This document shows, in pieces, positions 12,212-27,664 of a DNA stretch of 64,000 nucleotides. The stretch comes from Tetrahymena elliotti 4EA. Lineage: Eukaryota; Ciliophora; Oligohymenophorea; Hymenostomatida; Tetrahymenidae. Where the stretch lies: assembly GCA_000231825.2 (NCBI GenBank), contig JH720293.1:2170001-2234000 (forward strand). The letters run 5' to 3'. Made by a program: the position numbers and the translations under genes. The notes beneath the pieces were generated by a model, which worked only from the letters and a program-made list of their open reading frames with translations, did not search any database and was not told the origin of the DNA. Position 1 is the stretch's first letter, and every line of letters starts with the position of its first letter.

Positions 12212-13172
12212 ATGAAATAGAGTGAATTTTTACAAATTATAAATAGTAATATCGCAAGCTTTATTTAGGCTTATCTGATAAACCATTTGAAGTAATAAAT
12301 GCCTATCGCATATATGTAAACTAATAATTAGAAAATTTTAATATGTTATTAAATTGAATGATGTTTATAAGGCATTATAAATAGAAGTTTGTTAATTAAT
12401 GTAAAAATATATTTGAAATTATTAAGAATAATAAGAATAATTATAATTAACATTATTAGCAGGGATTTTAAACCTACAAATTGTACCCATAATTTTTCAA
12501 GTAGCTTTTATGATTTAGCTAAAAGATCAAAAGTAGTTGTTCTTGAAGTGCATCTAAGAGAGGATATGGACTTTTAAAATATTTAAAGGTGAAGGGGAAG
12601 GGGAAGTTGTTTTTAGTTTTGATATTTCTCATATTTAGCTAGAAAAAAATGAATCAGATTAGTAGGAATAGGTAAACTAACAAGAAAAAGTTAAAACACT
12701 TTTTTTCATGTATCACACAAGATAAAGTAAAGATTGTTTTTTTTTTAGTTTAGTGGACTATGATTAGTATGATATTCTCTATTAGCACTACCTATATGAC
12801 AAAAAAATATTTTTACCAAATCTCCATTAGAATCCTCTTAACATGGATATATTGTTAGAAAGAAACTCCCAAAATTAAGAGAATAAATAATTATATCTCT
12901 CAAGTGGATAAAAAATTTAGCTACTAGATTTATTAGAAATTTCACTAGTTCAGGAAGTAGAATTAATAGGAAATCGCTAATACAAGAATGTAATAATATA
13001 CATCTCTAGATAGAAATTCAAAGAAGTGCTGAAAGATTAGTCAGCCTTAGATGAAAAAATATAAAAAGTAGTTCGAAAAGCTCAAGGATTGTGGAATGAA
13101 ATAAGCAGTCAAGATCTTTTTTCAACTATCAAGTAATATTTATAAATTACATATCTAATGAGGAAGCGCTGA
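12212..13172 (+). CDS. unknown protein, gene with an apparent +1 frameshift
   Basis: Not recognised. Best model: exon 1 at 12212-12315 (MKQSEFLQIINSNIAS..., a helical start), intron 12316-12459 (GTAAAC...TTAG), then a frame with strongly coding-like codons reading RDFKPTNCTHNF and KVVVLEVHLREDMDF. After GAC TTT at 12569-12574 the protein logic continues one base later as KIFKGEGEGEVVFSFD, and that frame stays open to the TGA at 13170-13172. Without the shift the first frame stops at 12590-12592. An alternative that avoids the shift uses donor 12345 and reads a less coding-like frame between 12460 and 12590. Upstream ATG 12071 is also in frame. The C-terminal part has DYDQYDILYQHYLY and is helical and charged at the end. 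It is about 270-320 residues. Confidence 0.45.
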
Positions 13173-13279
13173 TTTGATGTTGATCAAATTTTAATGAAAA
13201 GTGTTTTTGTTTATTTTCAACCTTGCTTCATATTCTAATTATAAGAAATATATTATATATCTCTTATAATATATTTTAG

Positions 13280-13965
13280 ACATTAACACAAAATAATATT
13301 TTAATCTAATAATATAAAATAGGAATGTTTTAGATGTTATTCATAAGGAGTATTAAGTGGCTAACCATAACTTTTTCATAGATAATAAAATACGCTAAGA
13401 TCAGCTCTATTTGTTTTGGCCAATCCTTGATGAAACAGATTACTCTAATCCTTACATAGATAAAAAGTAGCTTTAAAGCAGAAACAAAGTAATTGATTTG
13501 AAACCAGGACATCACATATTTATTTGGCCTGGAACTCTTTCTCTTTTTTGTAATAGCTAAAAGCATGCGATTTATGAGGGAAATAATAAAGTAGCAATAT
13601 TCAATTTACAGAATGATGAATATTATTCAATTGAAACTTCTACTCTTCAAAAGTTCAAACAAGATGAATAATTTATTAGCCTATGTGAATATGGAATTAA
13701 AGAAGAAGATGCCTTCTTTAGGAGAGCTTATACTTATTGCAATCAAAAGAGTGATCACCCATTCAAAGTATTAATCAAATGTTAGCTTTTTCAATCTCTA
13801 AAAGAACCTATATAAGTACCCAAAGAAACTTTACAAGTTGATTATTTACCAAAAATATGCAAAACTGGCTTCAGTTTTGAGAACAAGGTTAAAAAAATGC
13901 ATCACGTCATTGATAAAATTATATCAGCCTTTAATGATACTTTCTTTGTGTCTTTAGGAAACTGA
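13280..13965 (+). CDS. LRAT/HRASLS-like (NlpC/P60-fold) protein, 5' end unresolved
   Basis: The frame is open from 13198 and clearly coding from about 13330 to the TGA at 13963-13965. No in-frame ATG lies near its start, so a small 5' exon is likely; one option is ATGAAAA at 13194-13200 spliced to the acceptor ending at 13279. The order of features fits an LRAT domain: VIDLKPGHHIFIW, then KHAIYEGNNKVAIF (the active-site HxxIY-G), IETSTLQKFKQ, IKEEDAFFRRAYTY, and KCQLFQSLK in place of the usual NC-x-HF. The His and Cys are present, but the residue after the Cys motif is not His. Known family members are lipid acyltransferases or phospholipases. The assignment is by pattern only. It lies 107 nt after the previous gene. 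Confidence 0.5.
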
Positions 13966-14550
13966 TCATTTTAAAATAATTTATAAAATTCAAATTAATA
14001 CAAATAAAAAACTGAAATAAAAACTTTAATAAATTACTTTATATATTACATACTAAATAAAAAGCTGTGTTCTTCATGCTAAAATCATATATATAAATAT
14101 AACATAATTAAAAAATAGTGTAAATCAATTTTTCTTGATTGAAATCAGAACCTAAAAAAATTCATATTTTACATTTTTTAAGGAATAAAATTTTCAAACA
14201 AAGCTTATATAATATAAATGGTATTTTAGTTAATTCAAATTTATTAATAACCCCTCTTCTCTATATTTTTATTTTTTATGAGTATCAAAATATTAAATAT
14301 ATAAAAAATGATGGCTTAATTTGAAAGTTTCAGGTATATTTCTTGTAAAAATTATATTCGAAAATGTTACAAATATTTTTAGTAGTTTTAAATAATTTTA
14401 ATTATTTTATTGGAATTAACTTTCTAAAAAATAAAATAGAAATGAAGAATAATATCTAATTAATTGAAATAATCATATTTCATACTTTGTAAAAATATAT
14501 AAATTTTTTATGTTTAGGTTGTAAATATAAATTTGTTTATTTTTATTTCA
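13966..14550. other. intergenic, convergent 3' ends
   Basis: 585-nt AT-rich spacer between convergent genes. The ORF at 14139-14324 is composed of A/T-rich codons only and is not credible. Nothing else seen. Confidence 0.55.
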
Positions 14551-17893
<3,343 letters not shown>

Positions 17894-18010
17894 AGCTATA
17901 AGAATATTAATCTTAATATATTTTCAATATTTTATTAACTATAAATTAAATTAGATAAATAGATTTTAGATAAATAAAAGAATAAATAATGTTAATAAGT
18001 AATCAATTAT

Positions 18011-18862
18011 TCATGGTTTAATTATTATGAATAAGTAATCAAATTACGGAATTTTTTTGCTATTATTTTATCTAAATTTAGTAATAATCAACTTCTTTTT
18101 GCTTAGCTCATAAATAGAATCTCGAACAAGAGATACTTTATGTATCAGAATTTTTAATTCGAAAATATTCGATCTAGGTATATATCTATTGACCGCATAA
18201 TCTTTTAATATATCACTTCTAATGTCAGAAAAAACTAAATGATGCATATTAATTTACTTGACATATTAAAAGCTTGTTTAATTTAAAAAATAAACCTAGG
18301 TTTACATTCCAAAATTTAAAATTATATTATATACGAATATTAATAATCAATTTTTGCAATTTATAAATTCAATATTTATGTAGATTATTTTATCATCATC
18401 AGTTTCAACAAAGTCATGTAAATCTAAATTATAATAAATAAGCTTATTGTTTTACTGTAATTAAGACAAATTTATTTTTAATTTTTGTTGGAAAAGTATA
18501 TAATCATAAATATTCAATTTTATATCTTCAACAAAATAAAAATAAGAATAGGTATTAGCTACTTTAATTTAACCATAATCCTGTTTAGAAGATAATTTGT
18601 TAAGAATTTATTTAAAAAATTATTTTTTTTACAGATATTATTTCTATTTTTTCTTTTTAAAATATGTAAGAAAAATTCAAAAGAATATTTCGAAAATGTT
18701 TGAAATAAATTTAATAATTCTTTGATCATTTTAGTTATTAAATACAAAGTAATTATTAATTTTGTTATAATATTATTATAAATAATTTCGTTTTTGTGAA
18801 CTTTTTTCAAACTCTTTTAGATAATTTTTCAATTGACTGACTATTTAATAAACTTTTTCCAT
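18011..18862 (-). CDS. unknown protein; one frame with two in-frame TGAs inside candidate 3n introns
   Basis: Not recognised. From ATG at 18862 to TGA at 18011-18013 one frame of 283 codons contains only two internal TGA codons, at 18677-18679 and 18347-18349. Both fall in candidate phase-0 introns of length 3n: 18644-18745 (102 nt, TTT|GTATTT...AATAG) and 18296-18409 (114 nt, GTTGAA...CCTAG). Splicing both leaves about 211 residues: a charged helical N terminus (MEKVYQIVSQLKNYL), an aromatic-rich middle (NTYSYFYFVEDIKLNIYDYI) and a basic C terminus (DIRSDILKDYAVNRYIPRS, ELSKKKLIITKF). The C-terminal third looks most convincingly coding. TGA is expected about once per 60 codons by chance here, so part of the frame could be noise. 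Exon boundaries are uncertain. Confidence 0.5.
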
Positions 18863-19142
18863 ATTTTTTCCTTCTTTAGCTTATAGGTGGTTCTTCAATT
18901 TTAAATTCTAAAACAAGAAATTAATTAAATTTAGAATTATTAGAAGAGAATATCTTGAAAATTTAATTAAAATAATATTTTTTGTTGATATTTTTTCATT
19001 TTTTTCTTTTTAAAAATAGTTTGGAATCAAAATAAAAAGAGTTTTTAGAAAATTTTTGAAATAAATAAAGTAGTTAATAGATATTAGAAAGCATAAAGAA
19101 AATGAGTTAGATATATAATTTTAATTTTATTATTATTATTTT

Positions 19143-20929
19143 TCAGATTCTTTTGGCTTAGCTTTAAGATCCACTTGTTGAAAGTCTTTTACCACTTTTT
19201 TTTCTAGAATTTCTAGTTTCTTCTTAAATTATAGATATGGGTGATTTATTTTAATTATTTTTGTATATTTCTAGGTCTTCTTTTAACTGCATGATAAGCA
19301 ATTTTTACTATTTCCTAATTTATTCGCTTTTATTATATGACTCTATTAGTTTTTGATAATCTTTTTCATTCTATTAATTTCTATCAACTATCATCGATAT
19401 TTTCTTTATTTTTATTTATAAACTATCAATATTTTCATTTATTGTTTTATTCCTTTCGCGCTCTTCATTTAGAATATCTTTTTCTGTTTCATATTATTTA
19501 CGTATTTAAGCTATTTTTTATTTTAGTTCTAGTGATTCATGGTATTGCTATGCAAAGCTATCTATTGGGAAAAAGCTTGCACCTTATGATAAAGATCTAT
19601 CTCTTTAGCTCTTTTAAGATAATGATCTCTTGCTGCTTGCTTCTTAAAAGCCTTACTATCGCATAGAGTAATTAGATTTATTTGCAATACTCTCTGTTTT
19701 CAAATTCTTTATTTTAAAAAATTAAGGTATTTAATAACTCATTGTTATCATAAAAATGTATTCATAAAACTTTTAATTACCAATCTAGAGCTACTTATGC
19801 TTAAAGCTTATTTTAGATATTTTTTTGATAAATCCAAGCTTTGTTCAGCTCCTTGTATTTCTTTTTCTAAATCTCTAAGTGAGTCATCTTATTATGCAGC
19901 CTTAGATGATTTTTAGCTGGTAGATCTCTTTTTAAGTATATTTTTAGGGCTTTTTGAGTAAGATTAGATAGAATTATTATCATTTACATCATTTGGTACA
20001 AATTTTTTTAATTATTTTTTATTGTTTATTGTATCTTGCTATGAATCATCAAGTCTTTTAAAGTTATGATTATTTAGTCTTTTTGTTGTTTGGATAGTAT
20101 TTTAGTCAATTCTATAGCTCTAAGAGCTCTTTGAAGTTTATTGTAAAATAGAAGTATTTGATTAATCAAAAATCATTGTATTTCTATTTGATTCGTTTTA
20201 CTTTTTCTCTATCTCATACTTATCCTCTTAAGATTCTTTTGTATTTTTATACTAAAAACTGTTATTTCTTAAACTTTAAGGCTCTTGTTTTGATTATAAG
20301 CCTTAGTTTTTTAAATTTTAATTATATTCTTGATGATTTTTTTCCTTTGAAGAATCATATTTATTATTTTAAGATTATTCACTGTTTTATTGAATAAATT
20401 TTTACTCTAAAAATTATATTTTTTATTGCAGACCATTTATTTCTTTTTATAAGTTAAAGTTAGTGAAAGGATCGCTGTTTTCATCTATATTATTAATCAT
20501 TAAAGCTTGTTATTGCTCTGTATCTGAACCTTCATAAGGATTTTATGAAGTGAATTAACTTGTTCTTTATTAAAAAGATATTTAAGTTCCATAATCAGTA
20601 TTAAAAGTTTATTTTTATTTCTACATAATCACTTATTACTAATCATTTGAGAAGAGCCTTTATGAATGCTAATTATTATTTTCAAACCCATACTTATATT
20701 CTTATGGCTAAATTATATTATTTTGATTATCTTATAATTCAAATTTATTATTTGCAAAAGCATTAGATGATACTGCTTATAATTAGGCTTGTTTAATTCT
20801 TTATTGATAAGAGTTCTTAAATAAATAACCCTAGTCAGTTTCAGTATGCAGCTGTTATTACAATAACTCTAACTCTTTATCAAGTAAATTGTGAAGTTCT
20901 TTTAATTTAAATTTATTTTTTGAATCCAT
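19143..20929 (-). CDS. coiled-coil protein, 570 residues, unknown
   Basis: Two exons (19781-20929 and 19143-19706) around a 74-nt intron (19707-19780) give 570 residues in phase. The N terminus MDSKNKFKLKELHNLLDKEL is amphipathic. Residues about 50-330 are Asn/Gln/Ser-rich and disordered. The C-terminal third is a clear coiled coil, with QYHESLELKQKIAQIRKQY and RNKTINENIDSLQIKIKKI. The protein ends in a short basic Ser-rich tail (SRKKSGKRLSTSGS). No enzyme motif is visible. A structural role, for example in cytoskeleton or basal bodies, would fit but is only a guess. It sits divergently from the large surface-protein gene. Confidence 0.75.
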
Positions 20930-21729
20930 ATTATAAAATATACTTCTAATGTTTAAATGTTGTATCTTAACAAAATTATAATTCGTTATTAAGCGACTTA
21001 TGTTTGTATGATTAATTTAAAATTTTGAATTATTAGATTTATTTAAAAAAACAAACAAAATGCATGATAAACCCAATCAATAAAAAATTAATTCCAATAT
21101 TAGCTAGAATATTAATAGTTTTTGAAAGTAAATAAAGATAAATCAATACTTCATAATTTTAAGAATTTAGGGGAAAAAATGATCATATAAATTATGAGTT
21201 AAGTAAGTAGTTGTAAGATTGATTTAGATAGAAATATTTGGTTTGTTGATTAGTTAGTGTTTATTCTTTTATAAATTAAATTTTTTTTTTATAATTTTAA
21301 AAATAATCTATTAAATATCATCTCTCTAATCTATAATTTTTAGTATTATAGCACTCTATTTATGAGAGAATCTAAATACAAGAAATCATAAATATTAATG
21401 GGAAAAGTATTTTGTAAATCTTAATGAAAAATTTGAATGTTTAATATCATTTTCTAAATATCAATTTTACATTTTGTTTTATTTTAAACAGAATTCATCA
21501 TTTGATTAAAATTAAGTAGATTCTGTGAATTTTTGATAAAACTTGTGGTTATTAATATTTAAATAAGATACTGTATCTGTTGAGTATCTTTTTATTTTCA
21601 CTTAATTTATTTTTCTTGATTAAATTCTACAAGAAATTCAACTTGTCTTTGATAAATTAATAAAAAATAAATAAATTGAAAAGAGTATCATAATTGATAA
21701 AAAAATATAAATTCTTTTTAAAAAAAAAA
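20930..21729. other. intergenic, divergent promoter region
   Basis: 800-nt spacer between divergent genes, very AT-rich and ending in a run of ten A bases directly before the ATG at 21730. No other signal recognised. Confidence 0.5.
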
Positions 21730-24700
21730 ATGAATTAAAAACTACTTCTAATTTGCATAATAGCACTTAAATTTATAATTACGCAACCAGTGTAATTATA
21801 GATATTGCCTTATAACTATTAAAATCATGTTGGTTCAAGTTTTTCTATCTTAATTACATTAGATTTCACTAGATATCCTTAACAAATGCAGACTGATACA
21901 CTAATCTTTGATGTGGATTACTTTGTTGATATTAAAACTTTAAAGGTATAATTATTTGATAATTATCAAGTAAATCTGCCAAATATGTAAATCAGTACTC
22001 TTCAAGGTGTCCTTTTAAATGTTCCATTTACTTTCGCAAATAATGTTTTCTTAGCTACTTTTGATGATGCATTAAGATTAATTCTAAAAAACAATAGTTT
22101 TTAAAAGATTTAAGTAAAATTTGATAACATAACTAATATTAGTACTAGTAACTGCACACATGGAGCCTTTTAAATGACTTAAACAACAAATAGTGCAAAG
22201 CCTAAAGTATTTACCTTGACCAATCAATCAACAAATTTGTTTTTAAATATTAACTAATGTTAATTGATTCTTGTGAAATTACTATCTAGTTAAGGATCTC
22301 ATATGTTTGGAAATTTAACCTTTTCAATCGATTTTTCTTACAACATGATTTTCTAATAGTAGGATGGCCTTCTTTTAACATTTAATTACTAAGAGTATAT
22401 AGGAGCTTCTTAAACTTTATCTTTTCCTCCTTCAGATTTTACAAGTAATTTACAACCGTTTGATGACATTACTCAAATAAATGCTTGGGTTTAATAAGTA
22501 AATAAATATTTAATTTTAAAAAATTCAACTTAAAAAAATTTATCATTTCCCTTAATTTTATTTTTAAAAAAAGATTTATTCTAACAGCCCTCAGATAAAG
22601 CTTAATGTTAAAGTAATTGATTCTCAATCAATTTTAATTACAGGATTTTAAAACATCATAATTAACAATCCAGAAAACTATATTGATTAGGAAATCATTC
22701 TAACCCTTTCTAATATCTATTAGCCTCCAACTGTTTAATCTAAGCTAATATTCGACATGTACTTAATCGATTCAGTTGGATATTTTAAGTGTGAATAACA
22801 AGTCTCCTTAATTTAATCAAACACTTCCCCTTTCTTGTTATTTAATGCCAATTTTTCATCTATTTATTATGGAAGCCCTTTGAAGTTAAATTTTACTATA
22901 TCTCCATAAAGATACTTACTTGCATAAAATAATACACTAACTTTGAGTTTCTCAGATAATGTTATCATGCCTAGCAGTATTAATTTTTAACATTTCATGA
23001 TTAAGACTAATTTTATTTTTTGTTTATTTACTTTTATTAAAATAAAATAAAACAAAGGTCAGAATTTAAAAATAACTGGAGATTCTTTTTTCTAAACTTT
23101 AGATTCAAAGATTACTGTATAAGATAACTAAATAATTTTATAAAATTTTCTGTCATAAAGTCTCAGCTCAAGTTAATCAATATCTTTAATCTTTGAAGGA
23201 TTTAGTGTACCCTTCTTTGGAGACTGTGTGAAAATATCAGCATCAAACATTTACTTTAACTAATACAAATAACATGAAAGTACTTTTACTTAGTCAATTG
23301 AGGCTCACAACCCTTCTCTTGCATTAACTTTCCCAGATTTTGCAAATACTACTATCCAGTTTAATTATAGAAATTAATATTAGATACCAGACAAAGGTAA
23401 AAAATATTTTTTATTTAATTTTAATCTTAAATATTTTATTAAAAAAGGATTTATCAATCTAATATTTCCTTTTAGCTTCTTTGGAAAATAACCTGATGTT
23501 TCTCAATCTTAAAGTTTATAATTATTTATAAACAAATAGAACTTTTAAAGTTAGTTTTCAATGATCAATAATGTTCTAACCATACCTTATTCTTACTCAA
23601 CTGCTTTATCTGCTAATTCCTAAATTAATTTTGAACTAAACAACGTAAAAATCTTTTAAAAAATTAATAAAATATAAATTTTTTTAAAACAAATATTTTA
23701 AAATAAAAGATTCAAAACTATTATAGAACTGATTAGAACTAAGAAAAGCTATAAATTTAAATTTTAGATATAAATAGTAAAGTAATTTTAAAAGAATATG
23801 GAAATATACCATAAATCTAACCAGACCTAATCTATATCACAGCATGGTAGTCTTTGATTTAAACATAACTATTGAAAACTAACAATGTTTTGCTATCCTT
23901 TTACACTAACACTGATTGTTCTGTATTTGATGGATAAAATTAAAATAATGTTCTTATTTATTTTTCAACTCATATTTAAATTACATAGAACTCTGTCTTT
24001 ATTTTTTAAGATGGATTTTCTTAGGAAAAACAACTATAATGGACTTATAATAGTGCAAATGGCTAATTAAATATATCAAACTTCACATTTCAAAAGAATC
24101 TCAACTACACTGTTCTTTTATAGAATGTGACATTTTCTAGATTTTAGAACATTTTCAATATCCCATAAATATGTAATTTTTAAATTTTATTAATTTATTT
24201 ATTTAAAAGCATTTAATTTAATATAGAAACTTTTGGAAAATAAAATCTTATGCACACTACTGCATATATTTAAAGCCCTTTTTAAATTAATGTCACTGAT
24301 CCTTACTTGCTAAGATATGTTTAACTATAGATCTCTAATTCAGCTTTAGTAGGAGCAAAGGGAAATAATTTTATTTTTTAAATAGGTTTAGAAAACCTGT
24401 AAATACTAGCTGGAGAAAATATTTAAATACTTTTAGATAAATAATGTGATTTATCTTAATTAAATAGTTTGACTATTTAAAGCTCCTCAATATAAATTGC
24501 CATATAATTGTAACCTGATTAATTTTAATTGGACAGTGCTTCTAATAAGAATTAATATATTATCAAATTTTAGATACCTAATAATCTAGCTGAATAGCAA
24601 ATAACATCTGATATATCAATCTAATTAAATAATGTTAATAATCCACTTTACTTAACTTCTATTTCATATAAAGTAAACTTTTTTAATTTACTAGGATAAA

Positions 24701-26688
24701 TTTATGCAGAATCATTCAATTTACTAAATAATTAATTGGAACCCATAGCTCTAAATGCTGCCATTACCTATGATGGAACATAGGATTCTAAACTATTAGG
24801 AAACAAATTTTAAGCAACCCTATAATTACTATCTAATAGTCATTTGCCTACAAGAGGCTTAGTTCAAATAAATGGATTTGGAGAAAGTTTACTTCTTAGT
24901 GAGTCAGACTTAAAAATTACGAGCTCATTAAGTGAAATTAAATCTTTTACTTTTGACAAAACTAGTAACATATTGTAGTTCAAGTATTAAAATCTTATAT
25001 AAGATTTAAATAATCTTCCAATTTCTATTGATGGATTGACAACTTACACAATGTCTTTAAAAAATTTTAATGAATTAAAATTATAAATTTTTGATTATGA
25101 TTTAGAAAAAAATTTAGTTTCAATAATAGCACCGTTAAATGTCACAATTAGCAATCTGTTTTGTAGTTCCAAATGCATAAAATGCTATATTAACTCAGAT
25201 ACATGTGTTTAGTATAATTTTACTAGCAATAGCAATAATAACAGTACTTCAGGTAACAATGACAATAATAGTACAACTGGCAATAATGGAAATAATAACA
25301 GCACTTCGGGTAACAACAACAATAATAGTACTTCTGGTAATAATGGAAATAATAACAACACATCTGGCAACAATGCAAACAATAATAGTACATCTGGCAA
25401 CAACAGTGGTAGTTAAAATAATACAAACCAAAATAATAGTAACAATGGCACAAATGATAATAATTGCAACAAAAATACAGCTAATAACTTCTGTGGTATT
25501 TTAGGTTGCTAATATTGTGATGAAAATAATTGCAACAGCTGCATCAAATGCTTAAGCGGATTTTAGTTAATAAATAGCAAGTGTACTGAGAAACAATAGT
25601 ACAAACTTTCTTCTATATCAGTCTCTATTGTTTTATCTATTGGTATCAGTATGGGAGCCTTTTTCATACATAACAACACAATAATATGTTATTTGTTACT
25701 AGTATAATGGGCGGGAATAGAAATATTTTGCTAAATAGAGTATTTAAGATAAATTTTAAGTGATATTATTTATCATTTAAATTAGTAAGAGGCAAGAGAA
25801 TAAATAATTTTATAGATAGTTCACTTAGTGCTTCTTACTTTTCTAATAATATTTTATCTATTTACATAGTTTACTTTTTACTTTATGAGAAAAAAGACCT
25901 CTCTATTATTTAATATTAAAAAATAATCAAGATTTTCTGCTCTAGTCCAAGATGTCTCTAAATATTTAGGCTTAATTGAGTTTAGGTTTTACTATCTTAG
26001 TCTCATATTCTAAAGTAATAATTTTAATAACAGCCTTTTGAATTCTTAAAAAGTACATAATTTAAGTTAAAATGATTAATCAAATATTTTCTAGGACTAA
26101 AATTTTTTAAATTAAAAAAATGTGTCCAATTCCTCTAATTAATTAATATAATATAGATCAAATTAGAATTCTGAACTATTTAACTAATTCAGTTGCATCC
26201 ATAAGCAACATATTGTATTTATCCTTTCAAGTATATAAAATATGTTCAAAATTTCTATGATATCACTAGATCTTAGTAACACTAAAAGTTCTGATTAAAC
26301 TATCAGGCTTTATGAAATGATAGGAGTATCTATCTTACTATTATTCCTTCATACCTATATTATAATAAAATGTTTAAATATCTATAAAATTAGCAGATAG
26401 GTAGTTCCTTTAAATTAGAGTTAAAATCTGACAACTTTCAGAGAAGGAAATTAAATTTAGAACACTTTTAAATAAACTTAACCAAAAACTCCTAATAATG
26501 AACCTTAATAAACATAAAATTTCATGTAAACTGCATCTTACAAAAAGATAGAAGTTGTAGAATAGTAAAATAATAATTAGCAGTAATCATCACAGTTTTA
26601 ATCACCAATTAAGGTAAATAGAAGGAAAAGAACAAAGCTGAGTCAACTTAATCTAAATGAAAAAATTTAAGCTTTTAAAAATGATTGA
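21730..26688 (+). CDS. large secreted/membrane surface protein with Cys-rich module and multi-TM C terminus
   Basis: Six exons with introns 22498-22573, 22977-23057, 23397-23447, 23645-23709 and 24173-24226 total 1543 residues in phase. The N terminus MNQKLLLICIIALKFIIT is a signal peptide. About 1,050 residues follow with alternating hydrophobic and polar strands, Asn- and Ser-rich like an adhesin beta-sandwich array, though no named domain is recognised. Next are SNLFCSSKCIKCYINSDTC, an Asn/Ser/Gly spacer, and a Cys-rich furin/EGF-like stretch (CGILGCQYC, NCNSCIKCLSGF). Several hydrophobic segments follow (SVSIVLSIGISMGAFF, IVHLVLLTFLIIFYLF, GVSILLLFLHTYIII), then a Gln-rich cytoplasmic tail ending in basic residues. 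This matches the plan of large ciliate surface proteins. Its ligand is unknown. Confidence 0.8.
25215..25425 (+). repeat. imperfect tandem repeat encoding an Asn/Ser/Thr/Gly spacer
   Basis: Units of about 24-33 nt of the form aacaataatagtacttctggt repeat some seven times and encode NNNSTSGNN-like modules. They lie between the extracellular region and the Cys-rich module of the surface protein. AAC/AAT and TCT/TCA/TCG variants show the copies have diverged. Repeat number is a likely length polymorphism. Confidence 0.8.
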
Positions 26689-27664
26689 ATTTGAATAATT
26701 CCATTTAAAATTTAGAATAAAACAGATAAAAAATTTAATTAATGACATTACCTCTAAGGTTTTATATTATAAATTATTTTTTATATTAAATAATTTTTAT
26801 TGTATTTGAAGCAAACAGAGATAAGGATTAATTACTCTTCTTTTTCATTAAATATAATTTTTGTTGTAGTAATTTCATAAACTGTATCCTAATTTTAATA
26901 ATAATATTTTTTTTTTTCACAAAAAATAAAGGATAATCTTTTTCAGTTAGATAAAATCTAATAAATATTTATCTTAGTCATAAATAAAAAAATGAATGTT
27001 TTTTATCTATGCTTTATGCTTTGGAAATAATCACTCTTGATAGTTTAAATCACAATTAAAAAATATTTTGCAAACTCTAATTTAATAAAATGTAGTTTTT
27101 TGAATAATAAAATATAAAATACTAATGATTTATTTAGTTGAATGTAAAGATATTTTTTTGAACAAATAAAATTTTTTTTAAAAGAGAAAACCTTTTTAAA
27201 AAACACTTATCTTAGCAATTGGCTTTTAATGCATACCAAAATCATTTTTTGTAAAGAAAAAACATAATTTAATTTACTACAAAAAAGATTTTCTGTCATA
27301 ATTTTGATCTGATTGTAAATACTTTTCTTTAAACTAATAATCATAATTATTTATTTGAAAATATTAATATTAATTCTTTTTGAAAAATTTAATTGATCAT
27401 AAAAATTTTAGGTTTTTGATTTAGAAATAATTTTTTAAAGTTTATTTTTTGTTAAATTAAAATGAATATATTAGAATTAACTTTTTTTAAAAACGTAATT
27501 CTTTTGATTTGATTATAATATTCTCTATGTCGGGTTTAATACCAGAATAAATGTTTTATTTACAACAAATAATAATAAATAGATTTTTGTTTTAATTTGA
27601 TCAAAGTAAATAATTATTTGGTTGATAAAAGATATTCAAAAAATTAAATAATATAATTAGCTAA
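26689..27664. other. intergenic
   Basis: 976-nt AT-rich spacer between two genes on the same strand. Contains T- and A-rich runs; no ORF or RNA gene recognised. Confidence 0.55.
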
